NCBI GenBank assembly: GCA_947685225.1
Contig: CANTUV010000051.1
Location: 7,006,001 to 7,070,000, forward strand
Direction of reading: 5' to 3'
From: Garcia nutans
Taxonomy: Eukaryota; Streptophyta; Magnoliopsida; Malpighiales; Euphorbiaceae
DNA length: 64,000 nucleotides
How positions within the stretch are numbered: position 1 is the first letter of the stretch; each line of letters begins with the position of its first letter. Positions 47,801 through 59,792 of the stretch are shown here, piece by piece. Both the position numbers and the translations under genes were made by a program. The notes under the pieces were generated by a model, which worked only from the letters and a program-made list of their open reading frames with translations, did not search any database and was not told the DNA's origin.

Positions 47801-48034
47801 AGCAAGATAAATATTCAATTTATTGTGATAGTCAAAGTGTCATTCATCTTGAAAAGAATTTATCATTTCATTCTATATCAAAACATATTGATGTGAGATA
47901 CCACTGAATTAGAGATATATTGGAGAAGAAGCTTTTACAGGTTGAAAAAATTCATACCGAAGAGCAATGGTGCTGACATGTTGACAAAGATTCTTATAAA
48001 AGATAAGTTTGAGTTATGTCGATTATCTGAGAAT
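44877..48034 (+). pseudogene. Copia pol remnant: protease, integrase, RT, RNase H
   Basis: Blocks in copia order: a protease-like WVINIGSSIHVT (catalytic D lost), integrase with SDVYGPFKTRSLSGSSYFMTFIDDYSK near 45535-45620, the FWCK.FTHIP..ERLK-type region near 46020-46080, RT with FEPVKLP, KNKWVFRIKHE and LLYMDDMLIVSH (near 47090-47120), and RNase H with YCDSQSVIHL and SKHIDVRYH-IRD (near 47820-47910). Stops occur about every 20-60 codons, many of them TAG or TAA where glutamine is expected. Confidence 0.8.
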
Positions 48035-48596
48035 TGTAGGGCGGTACTTTCTATATGGGTACCACCATTTTTTTATTATTGGTATTAACAAAAAAAAAAG
48101 AAAGAAAATTACAAGTTGTAAAACAACTTACAAATGCAAGTTGTAATACTTTCATTTGCAAGTTGAAGGGAAAGGCCTATTCTTCCAATTTCAACAACAA
48201 GAAGAGAAAGGAAAAAAGTTAGAGAGAATTTGTTAAAAGATACAGAGAGAAAAATTAAGTGTGAAATATTTTTAAGTGATAAAATAGTGAGATTTTATTT
48301 TTTGGCATTTGGGAACACTTACTTTTATTTTGAGTTTATCTCATTTGTGAGGGTTGCGCCATTAGAATATTTTTTAGAAAAGTCTCTCTCTTATAATCTT
48401 ACTATTTATTAGAAGAAAAAATTATGCGGAGTTTGGCATGTGTATATAGCTCAAATAAAAATAGTGAACAACGTTAAATATCAATGTTTCTTTTTGTTTA
48501 TTATTTTTATTTTGCTCGTATTTATATTTAATTACTGTTGATCTATCGATTATGTTGCGCCTTTAATTTAGGATTTATTTCTCAATTTTCTCTTCA
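48035..48596 (+). repeat. Right LTR of the copia element
   Basis: Begins TGTAGGGCGGTAC and ends TTTTCTCTTCA, about 562 bp. It matches the left LTR apart from the insert there. Confidence 0.75.
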
Positions 48597-49439
48597 AAAA
48601 TCTTTCTAATATATGTAGGGTGTGATAAATTTTAATTAATTAATTAAGATGTCTTCTAAAGTGACTTCATTTATCATTGTATGTTCTTCTATTTCGTATG
48701 TATGATTGACTTTTTAAAATAATTAATTAGTTAATATCTAAGAATAATTAAAACATAATTTATAGGCAATAAATAATTTGTTAACATTATATTAATTTAA
48801 CAATAAATCTTATAACAATATTCCAATCAACAAAATTATATATTTATATTTAATATTTCAATTGGTTAAGTTGTAAATGGATTTTAAAATTTCTCTCAAT
48901 TAATTTTACAATTTTTTTTATGATGGGTATCAAATTCACTAAAATAAAATTTTATTCTCAATATAATTTTTATAGAAATGGTGAATAAAATTGAATTCCC
49001 ATAAAATTAATAGCTTTCTGTAAAATCAGCAACCAAAATAAAAATAAAATGAGAAATTTTATTAATTGAAATTAAAAATAAACAACAACAAATTAAATAG
49101 AAATAATATCAATGCAAACAAACTGAGTTGAAGGAAAAATGATCAATTTCAACTATAAAGATTGATTATTAATGCAAAAATAGCTCTTTCTAAATTTCTA
49201 ATAAATCAGTTATAGCAGTCAAATTTGTTCTTAATAAACAATCTTTTCCTAATTGTAAATTAACTAAGTGACGTTTGTTAATTAACTCTTGCAAATGATC
49301 AATCATAATAATGCTTCTAGAATTTAATTCAACAATAATGTTCACTCTAAGAAGAATGTGGATTATCGACAATAATTACCAGCAAAAAAATCTATTCCTA
49401 AATATCAAGAGAATATCGATTGAATTCAAAGAAAAAAAA
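48597..49439. other. AT-rich intergenic
   Basis: No gene or element ends recognised. Confidence 0.35.
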
Positions 49440-50640
49440 GAATGATATCGACCATTTGCATAGGGTAAAGTTGTACAATGGATATTATGTTAATGGATGC
49501 TAATTTTGTACTAAAGACTATGGTGCAGATAGATCAATAATAAACAACAGAATGAGCATCAAGGAGTCTGTTTATAGTGAAAATGAGCTAGATAATAATT
49601 ATGGTAGGTGATAGGTTTCGAATCCACCAAAACCAAATATATTTTGGTTGGATTTATTCGATTTATATTGTATATAGGGTAAATTAGGTTTATATTTTTA
49701 AAAAAATTTGGATTCAGTCAGTCGGTCTAGTTTGGATAATTTTTTCCGTTTTAATCCGAACCTGGCCGATTTTTATATATTTATATATATAAATATATAT
49801 TTTTATTTTACTTTATACTTAACCCAACTCGATAATACTAAAATAAACATAAATATAAAGCTCTAATATTAAATATTAATATATTAAAAATTAAATCGAC
49901 CTGACCGAACTCGAAATTAGTTCGGTTCAGTCAAAATTTTAGAAAATTCGAATTATATAGATTTGAGATTTTTACTCTTTGGTCGGATTTAGTCGGATTG
50001 AAAAATATTTCCAACCCTGACCGAACTCCACATGTGCATACCCCTACCAGTATTACCAATCGAAAATACTATGTCATTTAAGTGCTTAAGGTTTGATCTA
50101 ACTTCAAATCACGGTATGTGACTTCGTCCCCGATATAAGCTGCTAGATGCTAACAACAAAGGAGTCTTTAACTATTATGACCCATTAATTTTGTACTAAT
50201 ATTAACAATCAGACATAGTATGTACCTTGTTATTTAAGCGCTTATGGTTTGATCCAACTTTAATACATGGTACGTGACTTGATCCCCAATATAATTGGCA
50301 TATGTTAACAGCAGAAGAATAACTATACAAGCAATTGAAGTTTATTATACAGCTTATCCCATATTAAAGAGGACAGGTAATGAATGGCTGATTGTATGTA
50401 AAATAAAGGCAAGAGTTCTCGTGGATGTGCCTAAACCAATATGACATCTATAATGGCAACATTTCAACAGAAAGATAATATTCAAGTGTATGAAATTGAT
50501 AATCAAGCTGAAGATCATCATAGCCTATTAAATTATTCGGATGATTCATTCACTGATATACAAGAAGAAGATGATAACAACGAGAATGGTGATGATGACA
50601 ATGACGATGCTTAATCATTAATAGTATATAATAAATGTTA
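49440..50640 (+). pseudogene. CACTA (En/Spm) protein remnant with DUF4216-like blocks
   Basis: Before the insert: LYNGYYVNGC-FCTKDYGADRS and NRMSIKESVYS, the DUF4216 pattern found in proteins coded by plant CACTA elements. After the insert: LFKCLRFDLT-like and PILATQ-like blocks, then QVYYTAYP-like VYYTAYPILKRTGNEWLIVCKIKAR, and an acidic tail (EEDDNNENGDDDNDDA) ending at about 50613. A segment built on TTTAAG-GCTTA-GGTTTGATC occurs twice (about 50077 and 50242), suggesting an internal duplication. Stops and frame changes make it non-functional. Confidence 0.6.
49606..50046. repeat. Dispersed non-coding repeat, copy 2 (inside the CACTA remnant)
   Basis: Aligns with 19742-20213, including the TTTATATTTTTAAAAA, GATTCAGT-GGT and central TATATA segments, and ends GCATACCCCTACC, close to the reverse of the copy 1 start. 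It splits the CACTA reading frame, showing it is mobile or was mobile. Confidence 0.55.
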
Positions 50641-52801
50641 ACAATTAAATTAGCAAAAAAAAATGCTTGCTTATTTGTTATATTAAATTTTTTATATAAT
50701 TTTTTATATATAATATATCATGTTAACAATTAAAATAAATAAAAAAAATCTTGCTTATTTGTTATATTACTTTTTTTATATAATTTATGTATTGATTACA
50801 GTGATTATGACTATTTAAATTATAAATATAATATAAAGTTTTTTTTTTTTGTAGAGAAGAAAGATAAGAGTAGTTCATATTAGGTCTACACTAGAGCCTT
50901 CTACAATGTTAGCTATTCTAACACCCTTTCGTAGTAATTGTTTCCATTTTTTTTTTCAAGTTTGCATCGGATGGGCTGTCTCTAACTATAATAGTAGAGC
51001 CTTTAAGGAGCCACATGACCTAAATAGTTATGCATGGAAGGAAATCTCTCCTGACATTTGTAATTTCTATTGGTAAAAATTTAAGGTAAAAAAATACATG
51101 TTTGATTCAATACTAATAAACTTAACAACAATCAAATACTAATAAAATAACATAAAAGCTTAACACAAGTCCAATTAGTTATGCAGTACTTAAGAGAGAT
51201 CGAAGATAACTAAAGAAGATATGTTAGTCCATCCCATTTTGCGAGCGCATATCGTTGCAATTGCAATTTAGAGGTATGTTGAGAAGTGATGCCACACACT
51301 CATAAGTGAGTAGTTGTTAATAATTGTTAGTTATTGGGAGCCCAAACAAATGTTGATTGGAAAAACTCTATTTTGGAGCTTTTACCGTTAATTTGATAGT
51401 TGTTTTTTTTATTGCTCATAGTCATTCTCATCTATATCCGTTTAATGGTCTATATATAAGACTAATCATATTCGAAGTATAGATCATAAGTTAAAGTTTT
51501 TTGCCCCTCTCATGGAGAATTTGATAGTTTCTTTAAATTTAAACTACCTTACCTATTTATTTATATTAATTTTTATATAACAATAAAAAATATTAATATT
51601 AATAAATAATATTTCTAAAAATTTAACATATTTATTTTAAAAAGAAAAATCATAAATATATAAAAATAATTATTTAGAATTTTTCAACTACTAATTCATT
51701 TATTATTATTATTACAGTTTATATCACAGATTCAACAATAATTAAAATATAAATAATATATTAAATGAAATCAATATCATTTACCGTTATTTAACATTTC
51801 AATAGTAATAATTAATAAAATTTTATCAATTAATCATCATATAACTATCAGCTATCAACTACTAATTATTCACAACAACTATTAATTACTATTAACAATT
51901 AAATCAAACATGTCCAAATTAATATGGAAAACTCTTTGATTATGTAGCCGAAAAGGGAAAAGCTGAGAAAAATATTTTCAGTTCAGTGGAACTAACGTAG
52001 ACGTGGTTTCTATGTCGAAGTAATAAAATAAAAATAAAAGTAGCTTTGTGCTTATCTAGAATCAATAAATTGTATAAAATTAGGGCTTCTTTAAAATACT
52101 CTAAAAATAAAAATATTTTTTAAAAAAAATCAAATTTTCTTTTTCTATTTCAAAAACACATTTTTTTTACTTTCAGTTTCAAAAATATTTATTTTAAAGC
52201 TATATTTTTAGTATACATTTAATATATTAAAAATATACTCTATTTTTAAAGATATATATTTAGTATACTAGAGATATATTAAAAAAAATAATTTTTTAAA
52301 AAAAATTAAAAGTATGTTATACAATATAATTTTCTCTAAAATTTATATGTAATTTTAAATCCATATTTATATATGAAAAAAAATAATTTAGAATTCAATA
52401 CTTTAATTCCGTATAACTTTTCTTATTTAAGTTCAATAAATTATAATTTTATGCAAACTTAAATTCTAAAATAAGATTATAAGGTTATATATATATATAT
52501 ATATAGCAATACAAGTTTATAGATTGTTTCTTTGCATGACAAATAAATGGAGAATTACATGTTTTTGAGTAACTAAGGATTTTCATTAATATTAATTAGT
52601 TATTTATTTTATAGTCGACCCTAATTAATTTGTGATTAAGGCTTTGTTGTTGTTGTTGTTTAATTTAATAAAATTTCAACAATCTTTGTTGCTTTTACTA
52701 TACAAATTTACATTAAATAGAACTAAAGGAAGAAAATGCAATTAATTAATTAAGAACTCTTACTCAGATTTGTAATTGGAATGGAAATACACGTGGATTC
52801 C

Positions 52802-52832
<31 letters not shown>

Positions 52833-53635
52833 ACGTCATTGAAGATACCAACTAGCTTCCAATTCCTACTTTTCTTTTCTTCATACATAGATGGCCAACT
52901 TAAGGTCTTGTTTGGAAAGATTAATAATTTATGAGTTCTCAACAAGTCAAAGCTTTTTTTTTTTCTAAAATAATTATTTAATCGATAATTTAATGATCAA
53001 AGCCAATATTCTAATTTCTCTTTATTGAATATCAAATTATTTTATCTCCTCAAAAAAATTATTAAATTGACTATTATATATGTTTACAATAAAATTAGAT
53101 TAATTTGACGAAATAAAATTTAGAATAATTTTCTTTTAAAAAAAAAGTGGTAAGAAGTGAATTTTTAATTTTGTGTACATATACAAAAATACTCATTAAT
53201 ATTCAACTCTATTAGCTGAATTTCTTGCACGTACGTTGTTGCAGAAATTAAGATAATTACATAAATAACAAAAAAAATTATATTAAAATTATTGATATAA
53301 ATAAAATATAATAATAACATATGACTTAATATTTATTTTATATCTTATTATTTTTTGATATTCATATACACAATATAACAACAAAATGATATTTATATAA
53401 TGATTTTCATATTATATAATAAATAATAAAATTATATTATATATATGAAAAATTTATAAATATTTATAAAAAATATATGAATCATAATAAATTCAAAACT
53501 ATCCAAAACTATATCAATAATAAAAATAATCCAAACCAATCAATTTAATTTTTTATGTTTATTTATTTTCATTATTATTTTATATAGGGGGTGCTTAAAC
53601 ATTAATATGTATTACAGATAAAACAAGACTTTTAC
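50641..53635. other. AT-rich intergenic
   Basis: Near 50860-51070 a short stretch reads like WKEISPDICNFYW, possibly a second CACTA-type protein piece, but it is too short to call. An (ATT)n microsatellite lies at 52802-52829. Nothing else recognised. Confidence 0.35.
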
Positions 53636-53845
53636 TATTGCTAGCTGTCATTCCTTCCAGAAAAAAATTGCCACGTCATCAAAGTTTGTTAGCAAATTAG
53701 TTAGTTCTGCTCTAGTAGTTAGTTACTGAATTTAGATACCAGTACGTTCATTTTTTTACATACAGTAGCTGCTCTTGTATATATACTTGCTTCTTCATAG
53801 CATTTAATTCAATTTAGAAGTTTATCTTCATCTTTTAATTTGATC
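53636..53845 (+). repeat. Possible copia LTR fragment
   Basis: Has GTTAGTTACTGAATTTAG, a TATATATAC box followed by CTTGCTTCTTCATAGCATTT and AATTCAATTTAG, the layout of many small copia LTRs. No second copy is present and the ends are not clear. Confidence 0.3.
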
Positions 53846-55087
53846 TGTTATTCTTAATAATATGCAAGGTCAAATATTTTATTTCTAAACAAAATATTTC
53901 AAGCACTAAACTTTAAAATAAATATCTATAATTAATATTTAATACTCATACAGGGAAACTATATATAAAAATATAAAATATAATATCAAATGAGATTTTT
54001 AATATGAATATATTAATTAGAGAAAATTTAAAAATTACCTTATGAATCAATTTTATAAAAGGTCAATAAATCGAATTTTAATCACTTAAAAAATTGAACC
54101 ATTTGCAATTATCAAGTTTTAATTATTATATAATATTAAAATAAATAATATATATATTTTTTATTTTTATTTTATAAAAATTAAAGATTATATAAATCAA
54201 AAATAAAAATGAAATTAAAATTAAAAATTAAAAATATATACATGTAATAAAAATATATATTTTTCTATTTTGGTCAAATATATTTAGCCTTTACATTTGG
54301 TTTGGAACAGCATAATTAAAAAGAAAAAGGAAATTGATATCTTTTCCATGTTTTTTACTTGTGCTAGACAGTGTTCATCTTTATTTCTTTTATATTAGCC
54401 GAACATGTTTTTGTCTTTTGGATGATGGGAAATTGGAAATGCCATGTTGAAAACAAAAAGCAGTAAAGAAACAAAAAGAAATAAACGAAATAAAAGGGCA
54501 AAAAATAAAAAAACAGAGAAAAGGGTCATATTGAAAACTTAAAAAATAAATATAGTTTAAATGAAAATTCACTGTCACAATCGTGAGTTGAACAGTGAAT
54601 TTCACAACACTTTTAGTATGTAATATAATTTTATTTTGTAAATCCTAAAGGAGGAATTAATTGATAAAGTTGCTAGAACCTAGAAATTGAAGCGTATTAA
54701 ACAAACATCATTTTTGGGTTTTAATAACAAAAGCAAAAAAAAAAATGGTAATTAATCAATTATGTAAAATTAAGGAGTCAAAGCGTGAGTTGAACAGGTA
54801 ACTACCAATAAAGGAAAATATATTTGCTTCAAAACAGAGCCTCGTACAACGTAAAAACAACCTGGCCTTTGATAAGGTTTTTTTTTTTTTCTGACCTTGA
54901 CCTTTGGTGTAAGGGAAAGTCAAATTTTTTATCCATCTTTAATTTAATTTTTCTTTATTTTGATCCAAAACTTCGTGTATTTTGTGGCCCTCAAAGGGAT
55001 TTAGTGCATTGGTCAATTATAATAACAGGAAAAAAAAAGAAAAAAAAAAGAGAGAGAGAATAAATTTGAGAAGTAGAACTCTCTTTT

Positions 55088-55154
<67 letters not shown>

Positions 55155-55355
55155 GTAGAAATGTAGAATCATCACATTGCATGTGGTTTATGCAATCTTA
55201 AGTCATCTTGCATTTGTGAGCTTAGGTCATGAAAAATGTTCCTATTAAATATCGATTAAAAAAATGTTGCTTAAATACCTGTGCTTTTTTTCTCTAAATA
55301 ATTGAATTTGAGTTCTTAATATTTGAATTTAGTGGACAATAAGGTATTCACACCA
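53846..55355. other. AT-rich intergenic with (ATT)n microsatellite
   Basis: An (ATT)n run of about 21 units lies at 55090-55153, next to an A-rich/GA run near 55028-55060. No coding signal. Confidence 0.4.
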
Positions 55356-55360
55356 AATCA

Positions 55361-55916
55361 TGTTGGGAAAATCGCTTATTTTTTCGCCCTTCGGACCGTC
55401 TTCAAGCAGGAACAAATAAGAAAATAAAATAATGACTGTGAAATTAAAGATAATAAAATACAATGATTTAACGTGGAAAACTCCCGAATGAAAAAAAACC
55501 ACGGTCTTTGTCTAATGACAATCAAGAAAAATATTCACTATGCGGCAAATTGTTACAACCACAAATTACAAAATATTTTTCTAACCGACACCTACAAAAC
55601 AACCCCCAAATATTTATACTCCAAGAGATTGATTCTCTAATTCCTAATATAAACTACTTGGTGTTTAACCTATAGTTCTCCTTAAGCTATATTTTGTGTT
55701 TGCTTGGTGTGTCTACAAATGGAGAGAATAAGCCTATTTATAGGCTTCAAATGCAAATAAATTGTCAAACTAAATTAGGTGAAAATTAGGCTAAATTAGG
55801 CACCTCTCATTTTCATCTCACATTTTTGACAATTTCTTCCTTGTTAGGCACCTTGCATTTTTTTACTTTCTTTTTTTTCATTTTTATTTTTCAATTTTGG
55901 TGTGCTACCACCAACA
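55361..55916 (-). repeat. 3' LTR of the gag-only copia element
   Basis: On the minus strand it begins TGTTGGTGGTAGCACACC and ends TTTTCCCAACA. It contains a TATA-type AGCCTATAAATAGGCTT on the minus strand. Matches 57455-58013. Confidence 0.85.
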
Positions 55917-56269
55917 ATCTCCACCTTGAAAAATAAAAATACAACATTGCATGTTACCGACAATCATAATTCTTAACGTCAAGAATTAACATACTCCACC
56001 ATAAAAGAGTATCGCCACTTGGAATTATTTCGCCAACTCCAAGAATTTTTCATCGGCCATGTCGGATCCCGCTAATAGTTTATGGTGCAACCCTCCTGTT
56101 GACTTTTCCGAGAGTTCATTAGCCATCGACATCATTTTTCCACCACATGCTTTGCATCAACTGTCAACCAATGTCGCACGTATTTCTGTGGACCAACTAC
56201 CAATAATCCGTCCTCTTCCATGGCATCTCAACGGGTAGCAATCATGCTATGAGGACATACTTCTCTCAA
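55917..56269 (-). other. Non-coding tail between gag and the 3' LTR
   Basis: About 350 bp with no match to protease or integrase. It ends in the polypurine tract. Confidence 0.6.
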
Positions 56270-57094
56270 CTACAGAGAAAACTCATCATCTCCTTCGCCA
56301 CAGGAGATCACATTGGCAGCAACAACGTTAGAGCTTCTAGCCGAATCAGCTCCACCGTTCGGGCAATCCTTCCTCAAGTGTCCAGTTTGACCACACCCCC
56401 AGCAGACAACCTTCCTCTTTCCGGAGCCTTTATTCTTTTTCCTGATACCGACAGATAAAGCTGAATTCTCATAAGATTTATTTTCCATTTCATTCAGTCT
56501 TCTCTCCTCAGTAATGTGCTTACTAACCACATCCGCATACACCACTTCCTTACTACCATATTTCAGAACAGGCTTCATGTGCTCATATGTTGAAGGAAGT
56601 GACAGGATGAGCCGGAGAGCTTTATCTTCATCTTCGGTTTTCACTCCAAGAGTTTCCAATTCAGAGACGATACCGTTGAGGACACTCAGGTGATCGAACA
56701 GCTTTGTACCTTCCGCCATTTTCAACGTATGAAATTACTCCTTCAAATATAACCTGTTGGATATATTTTTCCCCTAATACAATTCTTCCAGTTTCTCCCA
56801 CAGCTTCTTTGTCGTGGACAATCCAAGCACATTAGCAAGAACATTTTTTGCTAGACACATGCGAATTTGACTTGCCGCCTTGATATCCAGCTCCTCTCAT
56901 TCTTCGTCACTAATCTTGGATTTTTCTGAGTCTCCACTACCACCGCCTTTTCCTGAATTTCTTCCGCTGACTGGTTTACCCTGCAAAACCTTATGTAGTC
57001 CAGACTGTATCAACACGTCTTTAACTTGCACTTGCCACAGTGCAAAATTCATTCTCCCATCAAATTTCTCAATCTCGCATCTCATTGCCGACAT
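56270..57094 (-). pseudogene. Copia Gag with zinc knuckle
   Basis: Starts at MSAMRCEIEKFDG, followed by NFALWQVQVKDVL, the copia Gag opening. Then come MCLAKNVLANVLGL, a UBN2-type region (LFDHLSVLNGIVSEL, ALRLILSLP, YEHMKPVL), a basic linker, and the zinc knuckle CWGCGQTGHLRKDC. It ends with an acidic CGEGDDEFSL and a stop at 56270. Three internal stops sit where the family has W or Q (for example after ISDEE, after KLEELY and after LYLKE), each explained by one transition. The start was chosen as the last ATG before the conserved block. Confidence 0.75.
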
Positions 57095-57440
57095 GCTTAT
57101 TTTGTGCTTAATAAAAGACCAGAAATAAATATTACACCAGGTAAATTCCCAGGTAAGAAGAGGTGTCACAATGGTTTCACTTAAAATTCACTTGTCTTAG
57201 ACTAAATTCGTGTCGTTTGACAGAATTTACCTCGACATGTAATTATTTATCTCACCACCAATACTCAAGCACACCAAAGCAAAACGGCTCCACCTTTTCC
57301 AAAGCTCCACTAGCTCCAAAGTCTCCACCAGCTTAAAAACAAAAATAATTTTTAACAAAAATCTTTTCTGATGTGGAAGATCAGACCAAGCTGCAACCAC
57401 AGAGCATACTAAGATTTTTGACAAAAATTATAACATCTAA

Positions 57441-57452
57441 GCTCTGATACCA
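57441..57452 (-). promoter_or_regulatory. Primer-binding site (tRNA-iMet type)
   Basis: Minus-strand TGGTATCAGAGC, two bases inside the 5' LTR end. Confidence 0.85.
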
Positions 57453-57454
57453 CT

Positions 57455-58013
57455 TGTTGGGAAAATCGCTTATTTTTCCGCCCTTCGGACCGTCTTCAAG
57501 TAGGAACAAATGAGAAAATAAAATAATGACTGTGAAATTAAAGAGAATAAAACACAATGATTTAACGTGGAAAACTCCCGAATGGAAAAAAACCACGGTC
57601 GTTGTCTAACGACAACCAAGAAAAATATTCACTATGCGGCAAATTATTACAACCACAAATTACAAAATATTTTTCTAACCGACACCCACAAAACAACCTC
57701 CAAATATTTATACTCCAAGGAACTCCAAGAGATTGATTCTCTAATTCCTAATATAAACTACTTGGTGTTTAACCTATATCTCTCCTTAAGCTATATTTTG
57801 TGTTTGCTTGGTGTGTCAACAAATGGAGAGAATGAGCCTATTTATAGGCTTCAAATGCAAATAAATTGTCAAACTAAATAGGTGAAAATTAGGCTAAATT
57901 AGGCACCTCCTATCTTCACCTCACATTTTTAACAATTTCTTCCTTGTTAGACACCTTGCATTTTTGACTTTTTTTTATTTTTATTTTTCAATTTTGGTGT
58001 GTTACCACCAACC
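57455..58013 (-). repeat. 5' LTR of the gag-only copia element
   Basis: Matches 55361-55916. The outer terminal base is changed (ACCAACC where the other copy has ACCAACA). It has a short internal duplication near 57716 (AACTCCAAG) not in the other LTR. Confidence 0.85.
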
Positions 58014-58018
58014 AATCA

Positions 58019-59775
58019 AAATGTTCCTATTACATATATGCATACATACAGGATGGACACAGAATTTAAAATCAGTAAAAGCTGACAAATATTAAAATTG
58101 ATAATTTTATTTAAAATCCAAAACCCCGTAAAAAATAACAAAAAATTACTGAGATGTCATATTTTAAAACTTTTAAATAATATTTTTAATATCAATATAA
58201 TTTATTGTCTTTCTCAATATAGGATCAAATAATCATTCATTAAATTATCTCCAAGCTGATTACGTAATGGATTCTTAATGAGTTTCATTGAAAAAAACTC
58301 TTTAACTATTGTCATTGTGACATGTAAGGTCAAAGTTAATTGCATAAGCAAATATACTAATAGATAAATTCAATGCTTCTTTAACTAAACTAATTTTTTA
58401 AAGGGCTCACTAATAGTCATAATATCAAAAAATTGATCATAAAAATATAAAATCTAATAATATAAATACTTATAAATATTAAAATAATAATAATAATAAT
58501 AATAAAATTAAAAAACTTACAATTACAAATACAAAAGAAAAAGAGAAAAGAGCTTCTATTTTCTTTCATATCATGAGCAAAAAAAAATGACAATGGCTTA
58601 ACTGATTAAGATATTTTTTTTTTCGTTGATTAAACTGTAAGTGTAATTACCTTATAACCATATTCATAACTCCCCCTATTCTATTAATTTTATCCATGTT
58701 TTCACATTAACAAATATAATAATTTGATAAACGCACAGTTTTTTTTTTTCTTGTACAAATGCACATCTCAATACCGTTCAATTAAACAAAAAAAAATATA
58801 AAGCTAATATATTAAAGAAAGTAAAAAAAAAAAAGACTTTTTATGTAGTAAAGTGTCAATTGTCAAATATTTTATAATAAAAAAAATAGTGTGAATTTTT
58901 TTTTTGGCTAATAAAGTGAGGGCTTTATATATACTTTTAAATATTACATATATATAATCTTTATATAAAAATATACATTTTCTTAGTCTTGAAAAGTAAT
59001 GGATATATTAGATTCCAAAATTTACCTTGTTCTCTTATAAGAGTGGTAGAATACGGGTATTGCCAAATTCGATCCCTATTATTAGGGATAGTTTCCACAC
59101 CCAAGATTTGAAAAAAAATTAATTTATGAGTTGATTTGAAAATGTTTAAAAAAGTTATTTATAATTTATCAAATTGGTCCCATTTTTTAAACTTATGTCT
59201 CATAATTTATTTGTCAAATTTTGAAATGTGTTGCTCTTTTTTATTTCATTTTTAAAAAACTTTTATGTATAAATTTTTAAATTTTATGTCTATGATCTTT
59301 ATATTTTTCAATGCATATTATTTAATCACAAAATGCATTTGAAATAAATTTTAAATTTTAGCTTCTCCAAGGTCTCAATGTTAGATTTTTCCTAATTGTT
59401 CTAATAATAAGTTTTAATTTAATAATATTGAAATTCTACTCATAAAGTAGTAATTGAAATTTCAATTGAAATCTAACTAAAAAAATAAATTATTATTTTG
59501 ATATTAAATTTGAGTTAATTCATAATATATTCCTTGTTTTTTTTTTCAACGGAGATAATGAGATATGTAAAAGGTATTCTGAATATTATTTTCTTTATTT
59601 TTAATATATTTTAATATGTTAACAGAAAAATAAAAAATAAATAATTGGATGGACTAAAAATTGAAAGATTAATTAATTAATTTTTTAAAAAATAAATTAA
59701 GTCAAATTTTAGGGATGAAATGTTAATTTATCCTAAAAAATAAAAAAAAAATAAAAAAACTATGAGGCGCACTCT
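58019..59775. other. AT-rich intergenic
   Basis: An (AAT)n run lies at about 58488-58505. Two short stretches (58595-58650 and 59035-59075) faintly resemble tRNA-type A and B boxes of SINEs but are too weak to call. No coding signal. Confidence 0.35.
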
Positions 59776-59792
59776 TATTAAAACTCCAATTT
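59776..59792. repeat. LINE target-site duplication, left
   Basis: TATTAAAACTCCAATTT, identical to 61455-61471. Confidence 0.8.

Larger units (their letters stand above)
41921..48596 (+). mobile_element. Degenerate Ty1/copia element, plus strand
   Basis: The left LTR (41921-43480, interrupted) and right LTR (48035-48596) match, sharing GTACC..CTATATG..TACCAC, the CAAGTTG..AACTTGCAAATGCAAG palindrome and ...TTTCTCTTCA ends. A tRNA-iMet primer site TGGTATCAGAG lies at 43483-43493. The interior has gag, protease, integrase, RT and RNase H in copia order but with many stops. Five-base flanks AGAAT and AAAAT differ by one base and may be the old target duplication. Two later insertions lie within it (41964-42949 and 44319-44871). 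Confidence 0.8.
55361..58013 (-). mobile_element. Gag-only Ty1/copia element, minus strand
   Basis: Direct LTRs 55361-55916 and 57455-58013 (about 556 and 559 bp, highly similar) flanked by a perfect 5-bp AATCA (55356-55360 and 58014-58018). On the minus strand the 5' LTR is followed by primer site TGGTATCAGAGC (57441-57452), and the 3' LTR is preceded by a polypurine tract AAGGTGGAGATTG. The 1.54-kb interior codes only for Gag; protease, integrase, RT and RNase H are absent. It is a non-autonomous element that would need proteins from a relative. Confidence 0.85.

Noticed and set aside
58595..59075. tRNA-like boxes suggesting SINEs or a tRNA gene
   Set aside because: No cloverleaf, A and B boxes not both convincing at proper spacing, no defined 3' tail.
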